A stretch of DNA of 64,000 nt, taken from Marinospirillum perlucidum (lineage in GTDB: Bacteria; Pseudomonadota; Gammaproteobacteria; Pseudomonadales; Halomonadaceae). Each line of letters starts with the position of its first letter. Within the stretch, counting starts at the first letter, position 1. The stretch spans positions 1-64,000 of the forward strand of contig NZ_QFWJ01000013.1 in the NCBI RefSeq assembly GCF_003336805.1. Direction: 5' to 3'. Made by a program: the position numbers and the translations under genes. The notes below the pieces were generated by a model. It saw nothing but the letters and a program-made list of their open reading frames with translations, did no database searches and was not told the DNA's origin. Below are positions 18,604 through 29,576 of this stretch, one piece after another.

Positions 18604-20496
18604 TCACTTTTCCAGCAGTTTGGCCTGAAGTTGAGCCAGATCATAGCTACCCAAGTCTTCGCCATGGCGTGTTCTTAAGGCAACACTACCTGACTCGACT
18701 TCCTTATCGCCAACAACCAGCAGATAAGGAACCTTGGCTAGGGTATGTTCTCGGATTTTAAAGCCTATTTTCTCATTTCTCAAGTCGGTTTCCACCCGGA
18801 TACCACTTGCATGCAGCTTTTCAGCCAATTCCTTGACGTAGTCAGCCTGTTTATCCGTGATATTGAGAATAACAGCCTGAACCGGAGCCAACCAAGCGGG
18901 GAGGTCGCCGGCGTAGTGCTCGATCAGGATGCCGATGAAACGTTCAAAAGAGCCCAGGATCGCCCGGTGCAGCATTACCGGTGTTTTACGGCTGCCATCT
19001 TCAGCAACATAATGGGCGTTGAGGCGTCCTGGGAGTACGAAGTCCAGCTGCAGCGTACCACACTGCCAGACACGGCCCAGGCAATCTCTCAAGGAGAATT
19101 CGATTTTAGGGCCGTAGAAGGCGCCTTCACCAGGCTGTAGATCCCAGTCCTTGCCGATCTTGTTGAGGGCGTGCTCCAGGGCGTGTTCTGCCTTGTCCCA
19201 GAGTTCATCTTCACCGATACGGCTTTCCGGACGGGTGGAGAGCTTGAGTTCCACATCTTCAAAGCCAAAGGCCTTGTAGACATCCAGGGTCAGTTGGATA
19301 AAGCGACTGGCTTCATCTTCCATCTGATCTTCAGTACAGAAGATATGGGCATCATCCTGGGTAAAGCCGCGTACACGCATCAAGCCGTGCAGGGAGCCGG
19401 ATGGCTCATTGCGGTGACAGGAGCCGAACTCGGCCATGCGCAGTGGCAGATCACGGTAGCTTTTTAGGCCCTGGTTAAAGATCTGCAGGTGGCAGGGGCA
19501 GTTCATGGGCTTGATGGCATAGTCACGATGCTCGGAAACCGTGGTGAACATGTTGCTGTGGTAATGCTCCCAATGCCCGGAACGCTCCCAGAGAACCCGG
19601 TCAACTACCTGGGGGGTTTTGACTTCTTCATAGCCGTTATCACGCAGGATACGACGCATGAAGCCTTCCAGGTTCTGATAAAGGGTCCAGCCGTTGGCAT
19701 GCCAGAAAACCATGCCCGGGGCCTCATCCTGGATATGGAAAAGGTCCATGCGCTTGGCCAATTTACGGTGATCGCGTTTTTCGGCTTCTTCCAGGCGGTG
19801 CAGGTAAGCCTTGAGTTCTTTCTTGTCACCCCAGCAGGTGCCATAGATGCGCTGCAGCATCTTGTTATTGGAGTCCCCGCGCCAGTAGGCACCGGAAACC
19901 CGCATGAGTTTAAAGGCCTTGATCTTGCCGGTGCTGGGTACATGAGGGCCGCGACAGAGATCGGTAAAATTGCCCTGACGATAGAGCGAGAGTTCTTCAT
20001 GGGCCGGAATATCACGAATAATCTCGGCCTTGTAGATTTCACCCTGTTCCTCGAAGAAGGGGATGGCTTCTTCGCGGGTCATGACCAGGCGTTCAACAGG
20101 GATATCCTGCTTGGCCAGTTTGTCCATCTGTTTTTCGATGGCCTGGAGATCTTCAGGGGTGAAGGCTTCGTCCACATCAAAATCATAGTAGAAGCCATCT
20201 TCGATGGTCGGGCCAATCGTGACTTGTGCCTCGGGGAAAAGATCTTTGACCGCCATGGCCATCAAGTGGGCGCAGGAGTGGCGTAGAATTTCCAGGCCTT
20301 CCTGATCGCGGGAGGTCACTATGGCAAGCTTGCAGTCCTGGTCTAAAAGATAGCTGGTGTCTACCAGGGTGCCGTCCACTTTGCCGGCCAGCGCCGCTTT
20401 GGCGAGGCCAGCGCCTATGGATTCAGCAACTTGGTGGACAGTAACCGACTGATCGTAGCTACGTTGACTTCCATCGGGGAGAGTAATGACAGGCAT
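18604..20496 (-). CDS. thrS: Threonyl-tRNA synthetase
   Basis: The 630-residue class II enzyme has an N-terminal TGS domain ([20 protein letters not shown]), the editing domain with the zinc-type [16 protein letters not shown] block (about 90-200), the catalytic core with [25 protein letters not shown] and [14 protein letters not shown], and a C-terminal anticodon-binding domain (about 530-630). It is the first gene of the operon. Its 5' leader carries two anticodon-like hairpins, described separately, that should mediate translational autorepression by ThrRS. Confidence 0.97.
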   Translation of the reverse strand: MPVITLPDGSQRSYDQSVTVHQVAESIGAGLAKAALAGKVDGTLVDTSYLLDQDCKLAIVTSRDQEGLEILRHSCAHLMAMAVKDLFPEAQVTIGPTIEDGFYYDFDVDEAFTPEDLQAIEKQMDKLAKQDIPVERLVMTREEAIPFFEEQGEIYKAEIIRDIPAHEELSLYRQGNFTDLCRGPHVPSTGKIKAFKLMRVSGAYWRGDSNNKMLQRIYGTCWGDKKELKAYLHRLEEAEKRDHRKLAKRMDLFHIQDEAPGMVFWHANGWTLYQNLEGFMRRILRDNGYEEVKTPQVVDRVLWERSGHWEHYHSNMFTTVSEHRDYAIKPMNCPCHLQIFNQGLKSYRDLPLRMAEFGSCHRNEPSGSLHGLMRVRGFTQDDAHIFCTEDQMEDEASRFIQLTLDVYKAFGFEDVELKLSTRPESRIGEDELWDKAEHALEHALNKIGKDWDLQPGEGAFYGPKIEFSLRDCLGRVWQCGTLQLDFVLPGRLNAHYVAEDGSRKTPVMLHRAILGSFERFIGILIEHYAGDLPAWLAPVQAVILNITDKQADYVKELAEKLHASGIRVETDLRNEKIGFKIREHTLAKVPYLLVVGDKEVESGSVALRTRHGEDLGSYDLAQLQAKLLEK

Positions 20497-20503
20497 AATC
20501 TTT

Positions 20504-20619
20504 TCCTGAGCAGTGGTGTCCCTTACGAGAGGACACTTGGTTCAACTGGCTTGCTTTCTTTCTGGCAGAGGTGGCCACCAAACGAAGGTGACACTTTCCC
20601 CCAGCAGGCAGAAAGCAAG
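20504..20619 (-). promoter_or_regulatory. thrS mRNA leader operator mimicking tRNA-Thr anticodon arms
   Basis: Read on the minus strand. Distal arm (20619-20550): a 10-bp stem CTTGCTTTCT/AGAAAGCAAG closes an inner hairpin CACC/GGTG with the 7-nt loop UUCGUUU. Proximal arm (20536-20516): GUGUCCU/GGGACAC closes the 7-nt loop CUCGUAA. In both loops CGU occupies anticodon positions 34-36, with U at 33. The SD AGGA (20507-20504) follows the proximal arm by 8 nt and the ATG is 7 nt further on. This matches domains 4, 2 and 1 of the E. coli thrS operator, where ThrRS binds the two mimics and blocks ribosome entry. Confidence 0.8.
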
Positions 20620-20638
20620 TTTAAAAACGCGAAATGAT

Positions 20639-20660
20639 GACAGGCGACTGAGCGCCTGTC
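20639..20660 (-). terminator. Hairpin after purN (possible weak terminator)
   Basis: GACAGGCG and CGCCTGTC form a perfect 8-bp stem with a 6-nt loop, 18 bp beyond the purN stop on the minus strand. The nearest T run (GCGTTTTTAA) begins about 10 nt after the stem, so termination is plausible but not textbook. It would insulate thrS from purMN transcription. Confidence 0.45.
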
Positions 20661-20678
20661 CAGAAAAGTCATCTGATT

Positions 20679-21356
20679 TCAGGCTTCTTCCTGGTATAAA
20701 ACACCAGATTTAGGCAGCGGTTGGCCATCCAGTTCAGGCTGGTTGCCTTGCAGTTGTAAACGTCCTTGCAAAAACCAGCGAACCACGATGGGGTAGAGCA
20801 GATGCTCCTTGACCTGGACACGGCGCGCCAGGCTGGTTTCGTCGTCATCCACTTCAACCGGGACTCTGGCCTGAATAATCAGCGGGCCGCCATCCAGCTC
20901 TTCGGTTACAAAATGGATGCTGACACCATGTTCGCCATCACCGGCTTCCAAAACCCGACGATGGGTATGCAACCCCTTGTATTTGGGCAGCAGGGAAGGG
21001 TGGATATTGAGCAGCTTACCATGATAACGAATCACGAAATCAGGCGAGAGAATGCGCATAAATCCAGCGAGTACCACCAGGTCCGGCTGGTAGTCGTTCA
21101 GGAGCCGCAAAAGCGCCTGATCGTACTCCTGCCGGTTTTTATAGCTGGAAGCTGGCAGAACTTCCGTGGCAATACCTGCCTGTTGAGCCCGCTCAAGGCC
21201 ATAGGCATCAGGTTGATCACTAATGACCGCAGCGATCTGCCCGCCCAGCCCGGTTTCACTTGCCTGAGCATCGATCAAAGCCTGAAGGTTGCTGCCGTTA
21301 CCGGAAATCAGAACTACAACACGCCTTTCTTCTGCCGGTTCACCGCCATGCATCAT
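20679..21356 (-). CDS. purN: Phosphoribosylglycinamide formyltransferase (GART 1)
   Basis: The 225-residue enzyme transfers a formyl group from 10-formyl-THF to GAR, step 3 of purine synthesis. [18 protein letters not shown] is the N-terminal phosphoribosyl-binding loop. [16 protein letters not shown] contains the catalytic Asn-His block and [15 protein letters not shown] the catalytic Asp region. Its start overlaps the purM stop by 4 bp (ATGA), so translation is coupled. Confidence 0.96.
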   Translation of the reverse strand: MMHGGEPAEERRVVVLISGNGSNLQALIDAQASETGLGGQIAAVISDQPDAYGLERAQQAGIATEVLPASSYKNRQEYDQALLRLLNDYQPDLVVLAGFMRILSPDFVIRYHGKLLNIHPSLLPKYKGLHTHRRVLEAGDGEHGVSIHFVTEELDGGPLIIQARVPVEVDDDETSLARRVQVKEHLLYPIVVRWFLQGRLQLQGNQPELDGQPLPKSGVLYQEEA

Positions 21357-22411
21357 TCTTTCAGCCCCTTGATTTCCACTGCCTCTTCGTTGGAAGCGCG
21401 CTGGCTGATAACCCCCAGCTCAAAGACTGTCTCACCTTCCTCTTCAAGGGATTGGCGGATACTGGCTGCCTGATCGGCTGCAACTGCCAGAACCATGCCC
21501 AGACCGCAGTTGAGGGTGCGGTACATCTCTTTTTCAGGGACTTGACCCACGTCCTGCATCCAGTCAAAAACTGCTGGACGTTGATAATTGGTGAGATCCA
21601 GGTCGGCTTTGCAGTCATCCGGCAGAACTCGGGGGATGTTTTCGTAAAGACCGCCACCGGTGATATGCGAGAGGGCGTGAATGGCCGCGCCCGCCTTGAT
21701 CAGTTTCAGCAGGGGTTTGACATAAATTCGTGTGGGCTCCATCAAAGCCTGGCCCAGTTTCTTGCCGTCACTCAGCTGCATATCCAAAGAATCACCGCTG
21801 ACTTCAAGCAGCTTGCGAATCAGGGAGTAGCCATTGGAGTGGGGGCCGGAGGAAGCCAGTCCCAGGAGGACATCGCCAGCGGCAACCTTGCTACCGTCCA
21901 GTACTTCGGATTTTTCCACGACACCGACACAAAAGCCGGCCAGATCATAGTCGTCACCGTCATACATACCGGGCATTTCTGCAGTTTCACCGCCTACCAG
22001 GGCACAGCCAGCCTGACTGCAGCCTTCACCGATGCCGGTGACCACATCAGCAGCCACATCAACATTCAGCTTGCCGGTGGCATAGTAATCGAGAAAGAAA
22101 AGGGGTTCGGCACCACAGACAATCAGGTCATTAACACACATGGCAACCAGATCGATGCCGATGGTGTCATGTTGTCCTAGATCCATGGCCAGGCGGAGCT
22201 TGGTGCCTACCCCGTCGGTACCGGATACCAGCAGGGGCTCTCGGTAGCCGCTGGGAAGCTGGCACAGAGCGCCAAAGCCACCCAGTCCACCCAGAACTTC
22301 AGGGCGACTGGTGCGCTTGGCAACACCTTTGATGCGCTCTACCAAGGCGTTTCCGGCATCAATATCGACACCGGCATCTTTGTAAGTGATCGGGGTTTTG
22401 CTACGGCTCAT
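21353..22411 (-). CDS. purM: Phosphoribosylformylglycinamidine cyclo-ligase (AIR synthetase)
   Basis: The 352-residue ATP-dependent enzyme closes the imidazole ring of AIR, step 5 of purine synthesis. [20 protein letters not shown] starts the family profile; [13 protein letters not shown] and [10 protein letters not shown] are the ATP-binding blocks, and [19 protein letters not shown] lies in the C-terminal half. It is the first gene of purMN and is divergent from the DUF2066-hda pair, the usual gammaproteobacterial arrangement. Confidence 0.97.
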   Translation of the reverse strand: MSRSKTPITYKDAGVDIDAGNALVERIKGVAKRTSRPEVLGGLGGFGALCQLPSGYREPLLVSGTDGVGTKLRLAMDLGQHDTIGIDLVAMCVNDLIVCGAEPLFFLDYYATGKLNVDVAADVVTGIGEGCSQAGCALVGGETAEMPGMYDGDDYDLAGFCVGVVEKSEVLDGSKVAAGDVLLGLASSGPHSNGYSLIRKLLEVSGDSLDMQLSDGKKLGQALMEPTRIYVKPLLKLIKAGAAIHALSHITGGGLYENIPRVLPDDCKADLDLTNYQRPAVFDWMQDVGQVPEKEMYRTLNCGLGMVLAVAADQAASIRQSLEEEGETVFELGVISQRASNEEAVEIKGLKE

Positions 22412-22560
22412 GAAATGTCCTGCATTAGAAAAAACGGTCAGTAAAAATGGGCAAGGCCAAAAAACTTGCGTATTCTAGCACCCTGAAGCTTCAGGCTCTA
22501 CGAACTCGACCTGTCTGAGGTAAAATTGTTGCCGATTTAGATAATTGCACTGAACAACGG

Positions 22561-23820
22561 ATGAGCAAGGTGAAATTAATCAAGTTTCCATTATTGACTG
22601 CAAGCTGGCTGCTAGTGATCTTTATTGCATTGGGTCAGCCTCTCCATGCCGACCGTATCGATGGCCTCTATAGCCTGGATGCCTTGGTCAAGGACACCCG
22701 CGATTCAACCCGTGCTGAAGCTGCTCGCGACCTGCTCAAGCAACTTCTGGTCAGGGTTTCCGGTACTCGCCGAGTTCTGGAGCAATTTCCCCCGGACGGT
22801 TTTGCCGATTCGCCCGAGGATTACGAAGATAACGAAGCTTTTTCACTCTGGCAGCAGTTATCCAATGCTCAACGCTGGGTGAGCCAGTACAGCTATGAGT
22901 CAACCAGCGAATTGATTGAACTGGAATCCGGAGAGCAAACTCAGGCCTATCGCTTACAGTTGGAATTTGATCCGGAAAGTGTCAAGAACCTCCTCCAGCA
23001 GATGCAGGCACCTGTGTGGGGCGTTAGTCGCCCCAAAACGCTTTTCCTCATTGCTTTGGAAGGTCGTCAGGGGCGCTATCTGGTTACACCCAGAACCAAT
23101 CGCCCTTTGACCAACCTGTTAACAGAGCTGGGAGAGGAGCGGGGCCTACCCTTGATGACTCCTGATGAGCCAGCATCCCAACTGCCCGAGGGGCTGCTGT
23201 CTGATATTTGGGGCGGCTTTTATCCCGAGGTATTGCAGGCCAGCCAGGCCTATCAACCCGATGCTGTGGCCATCGGTCGAATTTATCCAGCTTCGGGCCG
23301 ATGGATGGTCAGCTGGCAGCTGCATACCGGGGTGGATCGAGTCAGTCAGCGATCCCAGGCGCGCACGCTCGGGGAAGCCTTGCGCAGCGGCGTTGATTTT
23401 GCCACCGAGTCTTTATCTCAGCGTTATGCCAGTTCTCCGGATCAGGGTGCAGGGCGTTATCGTCTAGCCCTGTCCAATATCCGCGAAGTAGAGGATTTCT
23501 CCAGGCTGCTGGACTATCTCAATCGCCTTTCCGTTGTGGACCAAGTGGATCTGCTCAAGGTCAGTAAGGATCAGTTACTGATAGCAGTTGATCTGCGTGG
23601 CGGCATGGATCAATTAAAGGCTAATTTGCGCCTGGATGGCCGCCTGACGGAAACCTCCTTTTTCAGTCTGCAGGAGACCGGACCTTCACAAGACTTTTCC
23701 GGCAGACAAGGCAGCAATCCTTCCCCAGGACCAGGAGCACAAGAGGATGTTGTTGCTGAAGAAGAGGAAAGACCCTTTTTTCGCCAGGTTGATGCCTGGT
23801 TCCAGTGGCAGCAGGACTAA
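22561..23820 (+). CDS. DUF2066-family exported protein
   Basis: The 419-residue protein starts with a signal peptide (basic MSKVKLIKF, hydrophobic core, likely cleavage after LHA near residue 30). The mature part opens with DGLYSLDALVKDTRDSTRAEAARDLLKQLLVRVSGTRRVL in family style, and residues about 265-355 look like a second alpha/beta domain. The tail (about 375-405) is acidic and low in complexity. The family is found between purM and hda in many gammaproteobacteria and has no known function; it probably acts in the periplasm. Confidence 0.8.
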   Translation: MSKVKLIKFPLLTASWLLVIFIALGQPLHADRIDGLYSLDALVKDTRDSTRAEAARDLLKQLLVRVSGTRRVLEQFPPDGFADSPEDYEDNEAFSLWQQLSNAQRWVSQYSYESTSELIELESGEQTQAYRLQLEFDPESVKNLLQQMQAPVWGVSRPKTLFLIALEGRQGRYLVTPRTNRPLTNLLTELGEERGLPLMTPDEPASQLPEGLLSDIWGGFYPEVLQASQAYQPDAVAIGRIYPASGRWMVSWQLHTGVDRVSQRSQARTLGEALRSGVDFATESLSQRYASSPDQGAGRYRLALSNIREVEDFSRLLDYLNRLSVVDQVDLLKVSKDQLLIAVDLRGGMDQLKANLRLDGRLTETSFFSLQETGPSQDFSGRQGSNPSPGPGAQEDVVAEEEERPFFRQVDAWFQWQQD

Positions 23821-23828
23821 GACTCGTT

Positions 23829-24524
23829 ATGGTCACGCCAGTACAGCTTTCTCTGGGCGTTAACCTGCAGGATACGGCCCACTTTTCCAACTTTCACCTG
23901 GGAAAGAATCCGGCTATTGCAAGCCATCTGCCAAAAATGCTGGACGAGCCGGGATTTCGCTATGTCTTTCTCTGGGGTAAACAGGACTCCGGCAAGAGCC
24001 ATCTACTCCAGGCCAGCTACCACCTGGCCAAGAGCCAAGGGCGTGAAGCTGCTTATTTGGCGCTCCAGGACCTTGCCGGAGGTCACCCGGATCAACTCAG
24101 CGAGCTGGATCAGGATCTGGTTTGTCTGGATGATCTCGATGCGGTTGCAGGTATCGACCTCTGGGAAGAAGCCCTGTTTCATATGTATAACCGCTTGCGC
24201 GATCAGGGTAAGATGCTGTTAATTACAGCAACTTCCGCGCCCGCTCACCTTCCGGTAAACTTGCCGGATCTGGCATCCCGTCTGGCCTGGGGCTTGACCT
24301 ATCAACTTCAGACCCTGGAAGATGATGACAAGCTGGCTGCCTTGCAACTGCGAGCCAGTAAGAGAGGGCTGCAAATGCCCGATGAAGTCGCGCGTTATAT
24401 TTTGCATCGTAGTCCGCGGCGTTTGAGTGGTCTTTTTGCCACTTTGGACGTTCTTGATGAAGCCAGCCTGAAAGAGCAGAGGAAATTAACAATTCCTTTT
24501 GTGCGCCAGGCTTTAAAGTGGTAA
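23829..24524 (+). CDS. hda: DnaA regulatory inactivator Hda
   Basis: This DnaA-related AAA+ protein (231 residues from ATG 23829) joins the sliding clamp to stimulate ATP hydrolysis by DnaA after initiation. The clamp-binding motif QLSLGV lies at residues 5-10. The P-loop is GKQDSGKSH, Walker B is LVCLDDLDAV, and the sensor 2 region is HRSPRRLSGLFATLDVLD. A GTG at 23805 would add eight residues and overlap the DUF2066 gene; the ATG puts the clamp motif at the N terminus as in known Hda. Confidence 0.93.
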   Translation: MVTPVQLSLGVNLQDTAHFSNFHLGKNPAIASHLPKMLDEPGFRYVFLWGKQDSGKSHLLQASYHLAKSQGREAAYLALQDLAGGHPDQLSELDQDLVCLDDLDAVAGIDLWEEALFHMYNRLRDQGKMLLITATSAPAHLPVNLPDLASRLAWGLTYQLQTLEDDDKLAALQLRASKRGLQMPDEVARYILHRSPRRLSGLFATLDVLDEASLKEQRKLTIPFVRQALKW

Positions 24525-24641
24525 TTTGAAGCCGTGCACCAGCGGTAGACCCTTGCTTATCAGCTTCAGTTGAACTATAAATTGAGAGGGTTCAAAGGTT
24601 AGCCTGGGCACCGAATAATCAAGCAGCAGAAGGAAAGCATC

Positions 24642-25568
24642 TTGGCTAAGATTTCTGAAAAAGAAATTGCTCATATCTTGCAGCATTCATTGGATCTGGT
24701 ACTGGTACTGGACCCTCAGGATCGCAGTCTGCTTTTCATTAATGATCATGGTGCCAACTGGCTGGGTCATACACCTGATGAGCTGATGAATGCCGGACCT
24801 TTCACCTTTCTGCCGGAATTAACTGACGGTGAACTGGAAGGCCTGCTGGAAAACCTGCAATTCGTTGAACAGGGCGAGGGGATGACCCTGGTTACACCTG
24901 TTCGTCGTAATCTCGGCTCGGATCACGACTTTGAATTTCGCCTGCAACTCCTCGAGTATGAAGGTCGTTCCTATGTGGTGGCTAATGGCCGTGATATTGC
25001 TGAACGGGTTGCGGTTACTGACCAGGTTCACAATCTGCTGGCTGATGCCCAGATCGAATCCCGTCAGGACAAGACAACCCACCTGTATCAGCGGGATGCC
25101 TTCCTGCAAATCTTCCGTGAACTCCTGGATCAAGTCGGCCCCAATGGCCTGCGCTTGACGTTGGTAGCTGTGGATATGAAGAATCTGCACGAAATCAACG
25201 AGCAGTTTGGTCAGAGTATTGGAGATCGGGTGCTCAAGAACATGGGCAGCCTTCTGCACCACTGTGCCGGAACCGATGATATCTGCGCCCGTTTCAGCGG
25301 CCGCAAGCTGTGCATTCTCCTGCCTAACAAGGGTCAGCAGGATGGCTTGGTACTGGCTGAAAAAATCAGCCGTGCTCTGGGCAAGGTTAAATATGCCGAA
25401 TTCCCCACGCTTCGCATCCATTCCAGCGCAGCGGTTGCCGAGCTTCCGGAACCAGGTGAGCCAGAATTACTGCTCGATAAGGTCATCAGCAAGATGCGTG
25501 AGCTCAAGAATCCTGAAGTGGCGCATGAGGTCCACCGTCTGGGCTTGGTTAGCCTCCAGCTCCCCTAA
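24642..25568 (+). CDS. PAS domain protein with degenerate GGDEF domain
   Basis: The 308-residue cytosolic protein has an N-terminal PAS domain (about 8-125; ILQHSLDLVLVLDPQDRSLLFIN, ending in VVANGRDIAERV) and a C-terminal GGDEF-type domain (about 140-295; TTHLYQRDAFLQIF, LTLVAVDMKNLHEINEQFGQ). The signature position reads RFSGRKLCILLP, SGRKL instead of GGDEF, and lacks the metal-binding acidic pair. Diguanylate cyclase activity is therefore unlikely; it may bind c-di-GMP or GTP, or act through protein contacts. The start is TTG 24642, with AGGA 7 bp upstream. Confidence 0.85.
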   Translation: MAKISEKEIAHILQHSLDLVLVLDPQDRSLLFINDHGANWLGHTPDELMNAGPFTFLPELTDGELEGLLENLQFVEQGEGMTLVTPVRRNLGSDHDFEFRLQLLEYEGRSYVVANGRDIAERVAVTDQVHNLLADAQIESRQDKTTHLYQRDAFLQIFRELLDQVGPNGLRLTLVAVDMKNLHEINEQFGQSIGDRVLKNMGSLLHHCAGTDDICARFSGRKLCILLPNKGQQDGLVLAEKISRALGKVKYAEFPTLRIHSSAAVAELPEPGEPELLLDKVISKMRELKNPEVAHEVHRLGLVSLQLP

Positions 25569-25682
25569 AACACCTTGCTGCGACAAAATGACCGTTCAAT
25601 CACGACCTAAGTAGCAACGCTTTGCAGTTGGAATAACCTGTGTAGGCTATAAAATAGAGACTTCAATTCCTACGGAGTCATC

Positions 25683-26837
25683 ATGTTTCATAGCCAGGTT
25701 ATTCAAGCCACCTCTACCCCCTCCTTTGCCACTGCGATTCAAGAAGAATTTCTGCTGGTTGACCTGGAAACCCTTGATGTCATCGTTGAACAGCCGCCCG
25801 AGCTGGTCGCCCGTTTAAGAAGCGAGTTGGGTGAAAGAGTTCGCCCCGAATTTTTAGGCGCACAAATCAGAACCGCAACCCGTTTTCATGAAGATCTGGT
25901 CAGTTTGCGCAAAGAAGCCTGGCAACTCAGACGCCAATTGGCTGCCTTGGCTGCCGATTTTGGCCTGGCACCCATGGCCGCCGGCACCCATCCCTTTGCG
26001 GACTGGCACCGCCAGAGACAAACACATGATGGCCAGCAGCATGGCATGGTGATGGAGTTGCGGGATCTTTCTCGTCGCCTGTTGACCTGTGGTATGCAGG
26101 TTAAGGTAATGGTCGAAGATCCGGATCTACGGATCGACCTGATGAACCAGGTTTCTTATTTTGTCCCCCATATTCTGGCACTCTCCACCAGTTCACCCTT
26201 CTGGTTGGGTGCCAATACCGGTCTAAAAAGCTATCGCATCAGTGCTTTTTCCGAGCTACCCCGCACCGGCTTACCGGATCTGTTTGACTCCTGGGCCGAC
26301 TTTGAAGCTCACACCAATGTTTTGGTGAAATCAGGCCTGATTGAGGACATCTCCAGCCTCTGGTGGGATTTACGCCCTTCAAGCCGTGATGAGGCCTTGG
26401 AAATGCGCGTTGCCGATGCCTGTACCCGGGTGGATGATTCTGTTTCCATCGCCGCTCTTTATCGCTGTCTGTTGCGGTATCTCTACCGTCTGCGCCAGAA
26501 GAATCAACGCTGGCGGAGTTATGCCAGGATGCTGATCAATGAAAACCGCTGGCGGGCCCAGTGTTATGGCACGGATTCCGGCCTCGTAGACCTGGGAACC
26601 GGAGAAATCCGTCCCTACAAACAGCTGCTGACGGAGTTGCTGGAGATGCTGAGGGATGATGCCAAGGCTCTGGGCTGTCTGGAGGAACTGGAAACCTGTG
26701 CCAAAATCCTCAATCGCGGCACCAGCGCTCATCTTCAGATAGGCGCTCATGCCCGGGCTCTGCGTTCAGGGCGCAGTGAAGACCAGGCATGGCTTGAAGT
26801 GGTCAGTCTGCTTCTGGATATGACCCAGGCCGATTAA
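25683..26837 (+). CDS. YbdK-type carboxylate-amine ligase (glutamate-cysteine ligase 2 family)
   Basis: The 384-residue protein has the fold of glutamate-cysteine ligases. AIQEEFLLVDLETLDVI (usually 'GvEeEf') binds metal. LAPMAAGTHPFADW, HGMVMEL, LSTSSPFWLGANTGLKSYR and SLWWDLRPSSRDEALEMRVAD with its acidic pair are family blocks. YbdK has only weak gamma-glutamylcysteine synthetase activity in E. coli, so the natural substrate is unknown. It converges on the DUF2069 gene with a 4-bp overlap of stops. Confidence 0.88.
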   Translation: MFHSQVIQATSTPSFATAIQEEFLLVDLETLDVIVEQPPELVARLRSELGERVRPEFLGAQIRTATRFHEDLVSLRKEAWQLRRQLAALAADFGLAPMAAGTHPFADWHRQRQTHDGQQHGMVMELRDLSRRLLTCGMQVKVMVEDPDLRIDLMNQVSYFVPHILALSTSSPFWLGANTGLKSYRISAFSELPRTGLPDLFDSWADFEAHTNVLVKSGLIEDISSLWWDLRPSSRDEALEMRVADACTRVDDSVSIAALYRCLLRYLYRLRQKNQRWRSYARMLINENRWRAQCYGTDSGLVDLGTGEIRPYKQLLTELLEMLRDDAKALGCLEELETCAKILNRGTSAHLQIGAHARALRSGRSEDQAWLEVVSLLLDMTQAD

Positions 26838-27235
26838 TCCAGTACAGCGCCTCGTAGCTGCATGCTGCGCCAGCGCCCATAGAGCATGGCTGCGGTAAAA
26901 AGGAGCAGGGAGAGCAGGGCCTGGGCAAATCCCAGTCCGGCTTTCTCGGGTAAAAAGGCTGAGGTGACCCCCTGCATGAAGTAAAGAAGGCTGATAAAGC
27001 ACAGCCAGGCATGAGGGCGAGGCTGCTTGAGCAGGATTGAAGGCAGGAAGACCAGAAGAGGCAGCCAGACAACGGCTAGAATCACCGCCATACGAGCACC
27101 TTCCGGTGGCGGGTTAACCACCAGCCCGAGCAGGAGTACAGCCAGGAGCCCAAAATAACTGCTGAGTGTAACCAGTCTGCTGATCAGTAGCTTCTTTTCC
27201 AATTCACGACGGGGCAGGGGTTTTGCTGGTTTCAA
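26834..27235 (-). CDS. DUF2069 family membrane protein
   Basis: The 133-residue protein has a basic N terminus (KPLPRRELEKK) and four predicted transmembrane helices (about residues 20-40, 47-65, 73-93 and 100-118). This is the DUF2069 pattern. Its position downstream of arsC and wrbA on the same strand is conserved in many gammaproteobacteria. Function is unknown. Confidence 0.8.
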   Translation of the reverse strand: MKPAKPLPRRELEKKLLISRLVTLSSYFGLLAVLLLGLVVNPPPEGARMAVILAVVWLPLLVFLPSILLKQPRPHAWLCFISLLYFMQGVTSAFLPEKAGLGFAQALLSLLLFTAAMLYGRWRSMQLRGAVLD

Positions 27236-27284
27236 GGTTCGGCCTTATTGATATTGATTCGATCTAATGGTCAGGAAGTGGCCC

Positions 27285-28246
<962 letters not shown>

Positions 28247-28322
28247 GAATTGGTGCCTTTCTGGGGTCGGTGATAAACTGCAGTTATTCTAACTGCCTGC
28301 CTGCTTGTAAGGAACCTTGCCC

Positions 28323-29576
28323 ATGCAAAGAATTGCTCGTCTTTTCCAAACACTGCAGTCTTTTGCCTTTGCCCGGGTAATTGTGGATGTATTCCAGCGC
28401 TTTTTGAAAGATGACTGTCCACGCAATGCTGCCGCGCTAACCTACACTTCGCTTTTTGCTGTTGTCCCCCTGCTGACTGTGACCTATTCCATGCTGGCAG
28501 CTTTGCCGGTTTTTCGCGGGGTAGGGGAGCAGTTACAGGGCATGCTGTTTGATCATTTTGTGCCAGCTACGGGCCAGGTAGTGAAAGATTATATGGGTGA
28601 TTTTGCCCAGCAAGCCCGACAATTAACGCTGGTCGGTGTTATTTTTCTGATCATTACCGCCACCTTGATGATCATTAATATCGAAAAGGCCTTTAATGCC
28701 ATCTGGCGGGTGGAAAAGCCCCGTCGTGGCCTTCAGGCATTCTTGATCTACTGGACCGTTCTGACCCTCGGCCCCTTATTACTGGGCGCGGGTCTGGTGC
28801 TGAGTTCTTATCTCACTTCTCTGCCCCTGCTGGAAAAAGTTGCTGACCCCATCGGTGGCGGTGCACTTTTATGGAACTACCTGCCGTTTATCTTCAGTAC
28901 TCTGGCTTTTACTCTCTTGTACTGGGCTGTTCCTCATTGTCACGTTCGCTTTCGCCATGCCGCGTCGGGTGGTTTGGCCATGGCCCTGTTATTTGAAATA
29001 GCCAAGGCTGGTTTTTCCTGGTTTGTCACCAGTTTTCCCAGCTATGAGCTGGTTTATGGCGCTTTTGCAGCCTTCCCTCTCTTCCTGCTGTGGATGTATG
29101 TGTCCTGGCTGTTAATACTTCTTTGTGCTGAATGGGTGGCTATGCAGGGCCTACCTGAAGAGGAATCCCAGATTGAAACCCTTGAACCGGGGTTACAGCT
29201 CCTGCGAGTACTACAAGTACTCTGGCAGGCCTTTGCCCAGGCAGAAGGCGTTGATGAAAACCGCCTGAGGAGTCTGGCGGGTAGTCAGAATGCCAGTCTC
29301 TGGCAGGAAAGATTGCAGTGGTTGCAGTCGCATCACTGGATTGTTTTTGATGTCGAGCGGGAGGTCTGGTTACCGGGACGGGATTTTTCAAGAATCAGCT
29401 TTGCCGATTGGCTGGAACAACTGCCCTGGCGCTTGCCTCCTCTGGCTTTTTGGCCTGAGCAGCTATTGGAACTGAAGGATTTAACCCTGGCACAACAAGA
29501 GGTTGAAGCTCAGCAGCGCCAAGTTTTTTCTAAGCCGGTTAGCCATTTTCTGGAAACTCAAGAGGATTCAAAATGA
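28323..29576 (+). CDS. YihY family inner membrane protein
   Basis: The 417-residue protein (ATG 28323, AAGGA 9 bp upstream) belongs to the YihY/BrkB family. About six transmembrane helices span residues 30-270, with family motifs DDCPRNAAALTYTSLFAVVPLL and FEIAKAGFSWFV and a conserved NYLPFIFSTLAFTLLYWAVP. The long cytosolic C-terminal region (about 280-417) has a winged-helix-like segment. The family was misnamed ribonuclease BN; its function is unknown. The stop overlaps the next small gene by 4 bp. Confidence 0.88.
   Translation: MQRIARLFQTLQSFAFARVIVDVFQRFLKDDCPRNAAALTYTSLFAVVPLLTVTYSMLAALPVFRGVGEQLQGMLFDHFVPATGQVVKDYMGDFAQQARQLTLVGVIFLIITATLMIINIEKAFNAIWRVEKPRRGLQAFLIYWTVLTLGPLLLGAGLVLSSYLTSLPLLEKVADPIGGGALLWNYLPFIFSTLAFTLLYWAVPHCHVRFRHAASGGLAMALLFEIAKAGFSWFVTSFPSYELVYGAFAAFPLFLLWMYVSWLLILLCAEWVAMQGLPEEESQIETLEPGLQLLRVLQVLWQAFAQAEGVDENRLRSLAGSQNASLWQERLQWLQSHHWIVFDVEREVWLPGRDFSRISFADWLEQLPWRLPPLAFWPEQLLELKDLTLAQQEVEAQQRQVFSKPVSHFLETQEDSK

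Noticed and set aside
22412-22560. PurR operator between purM and the DUF2066 gene
   Set aside because: Only a half-match (CTTGCGT) to the ACGCAAACGTTTGCGT palindrome is present.
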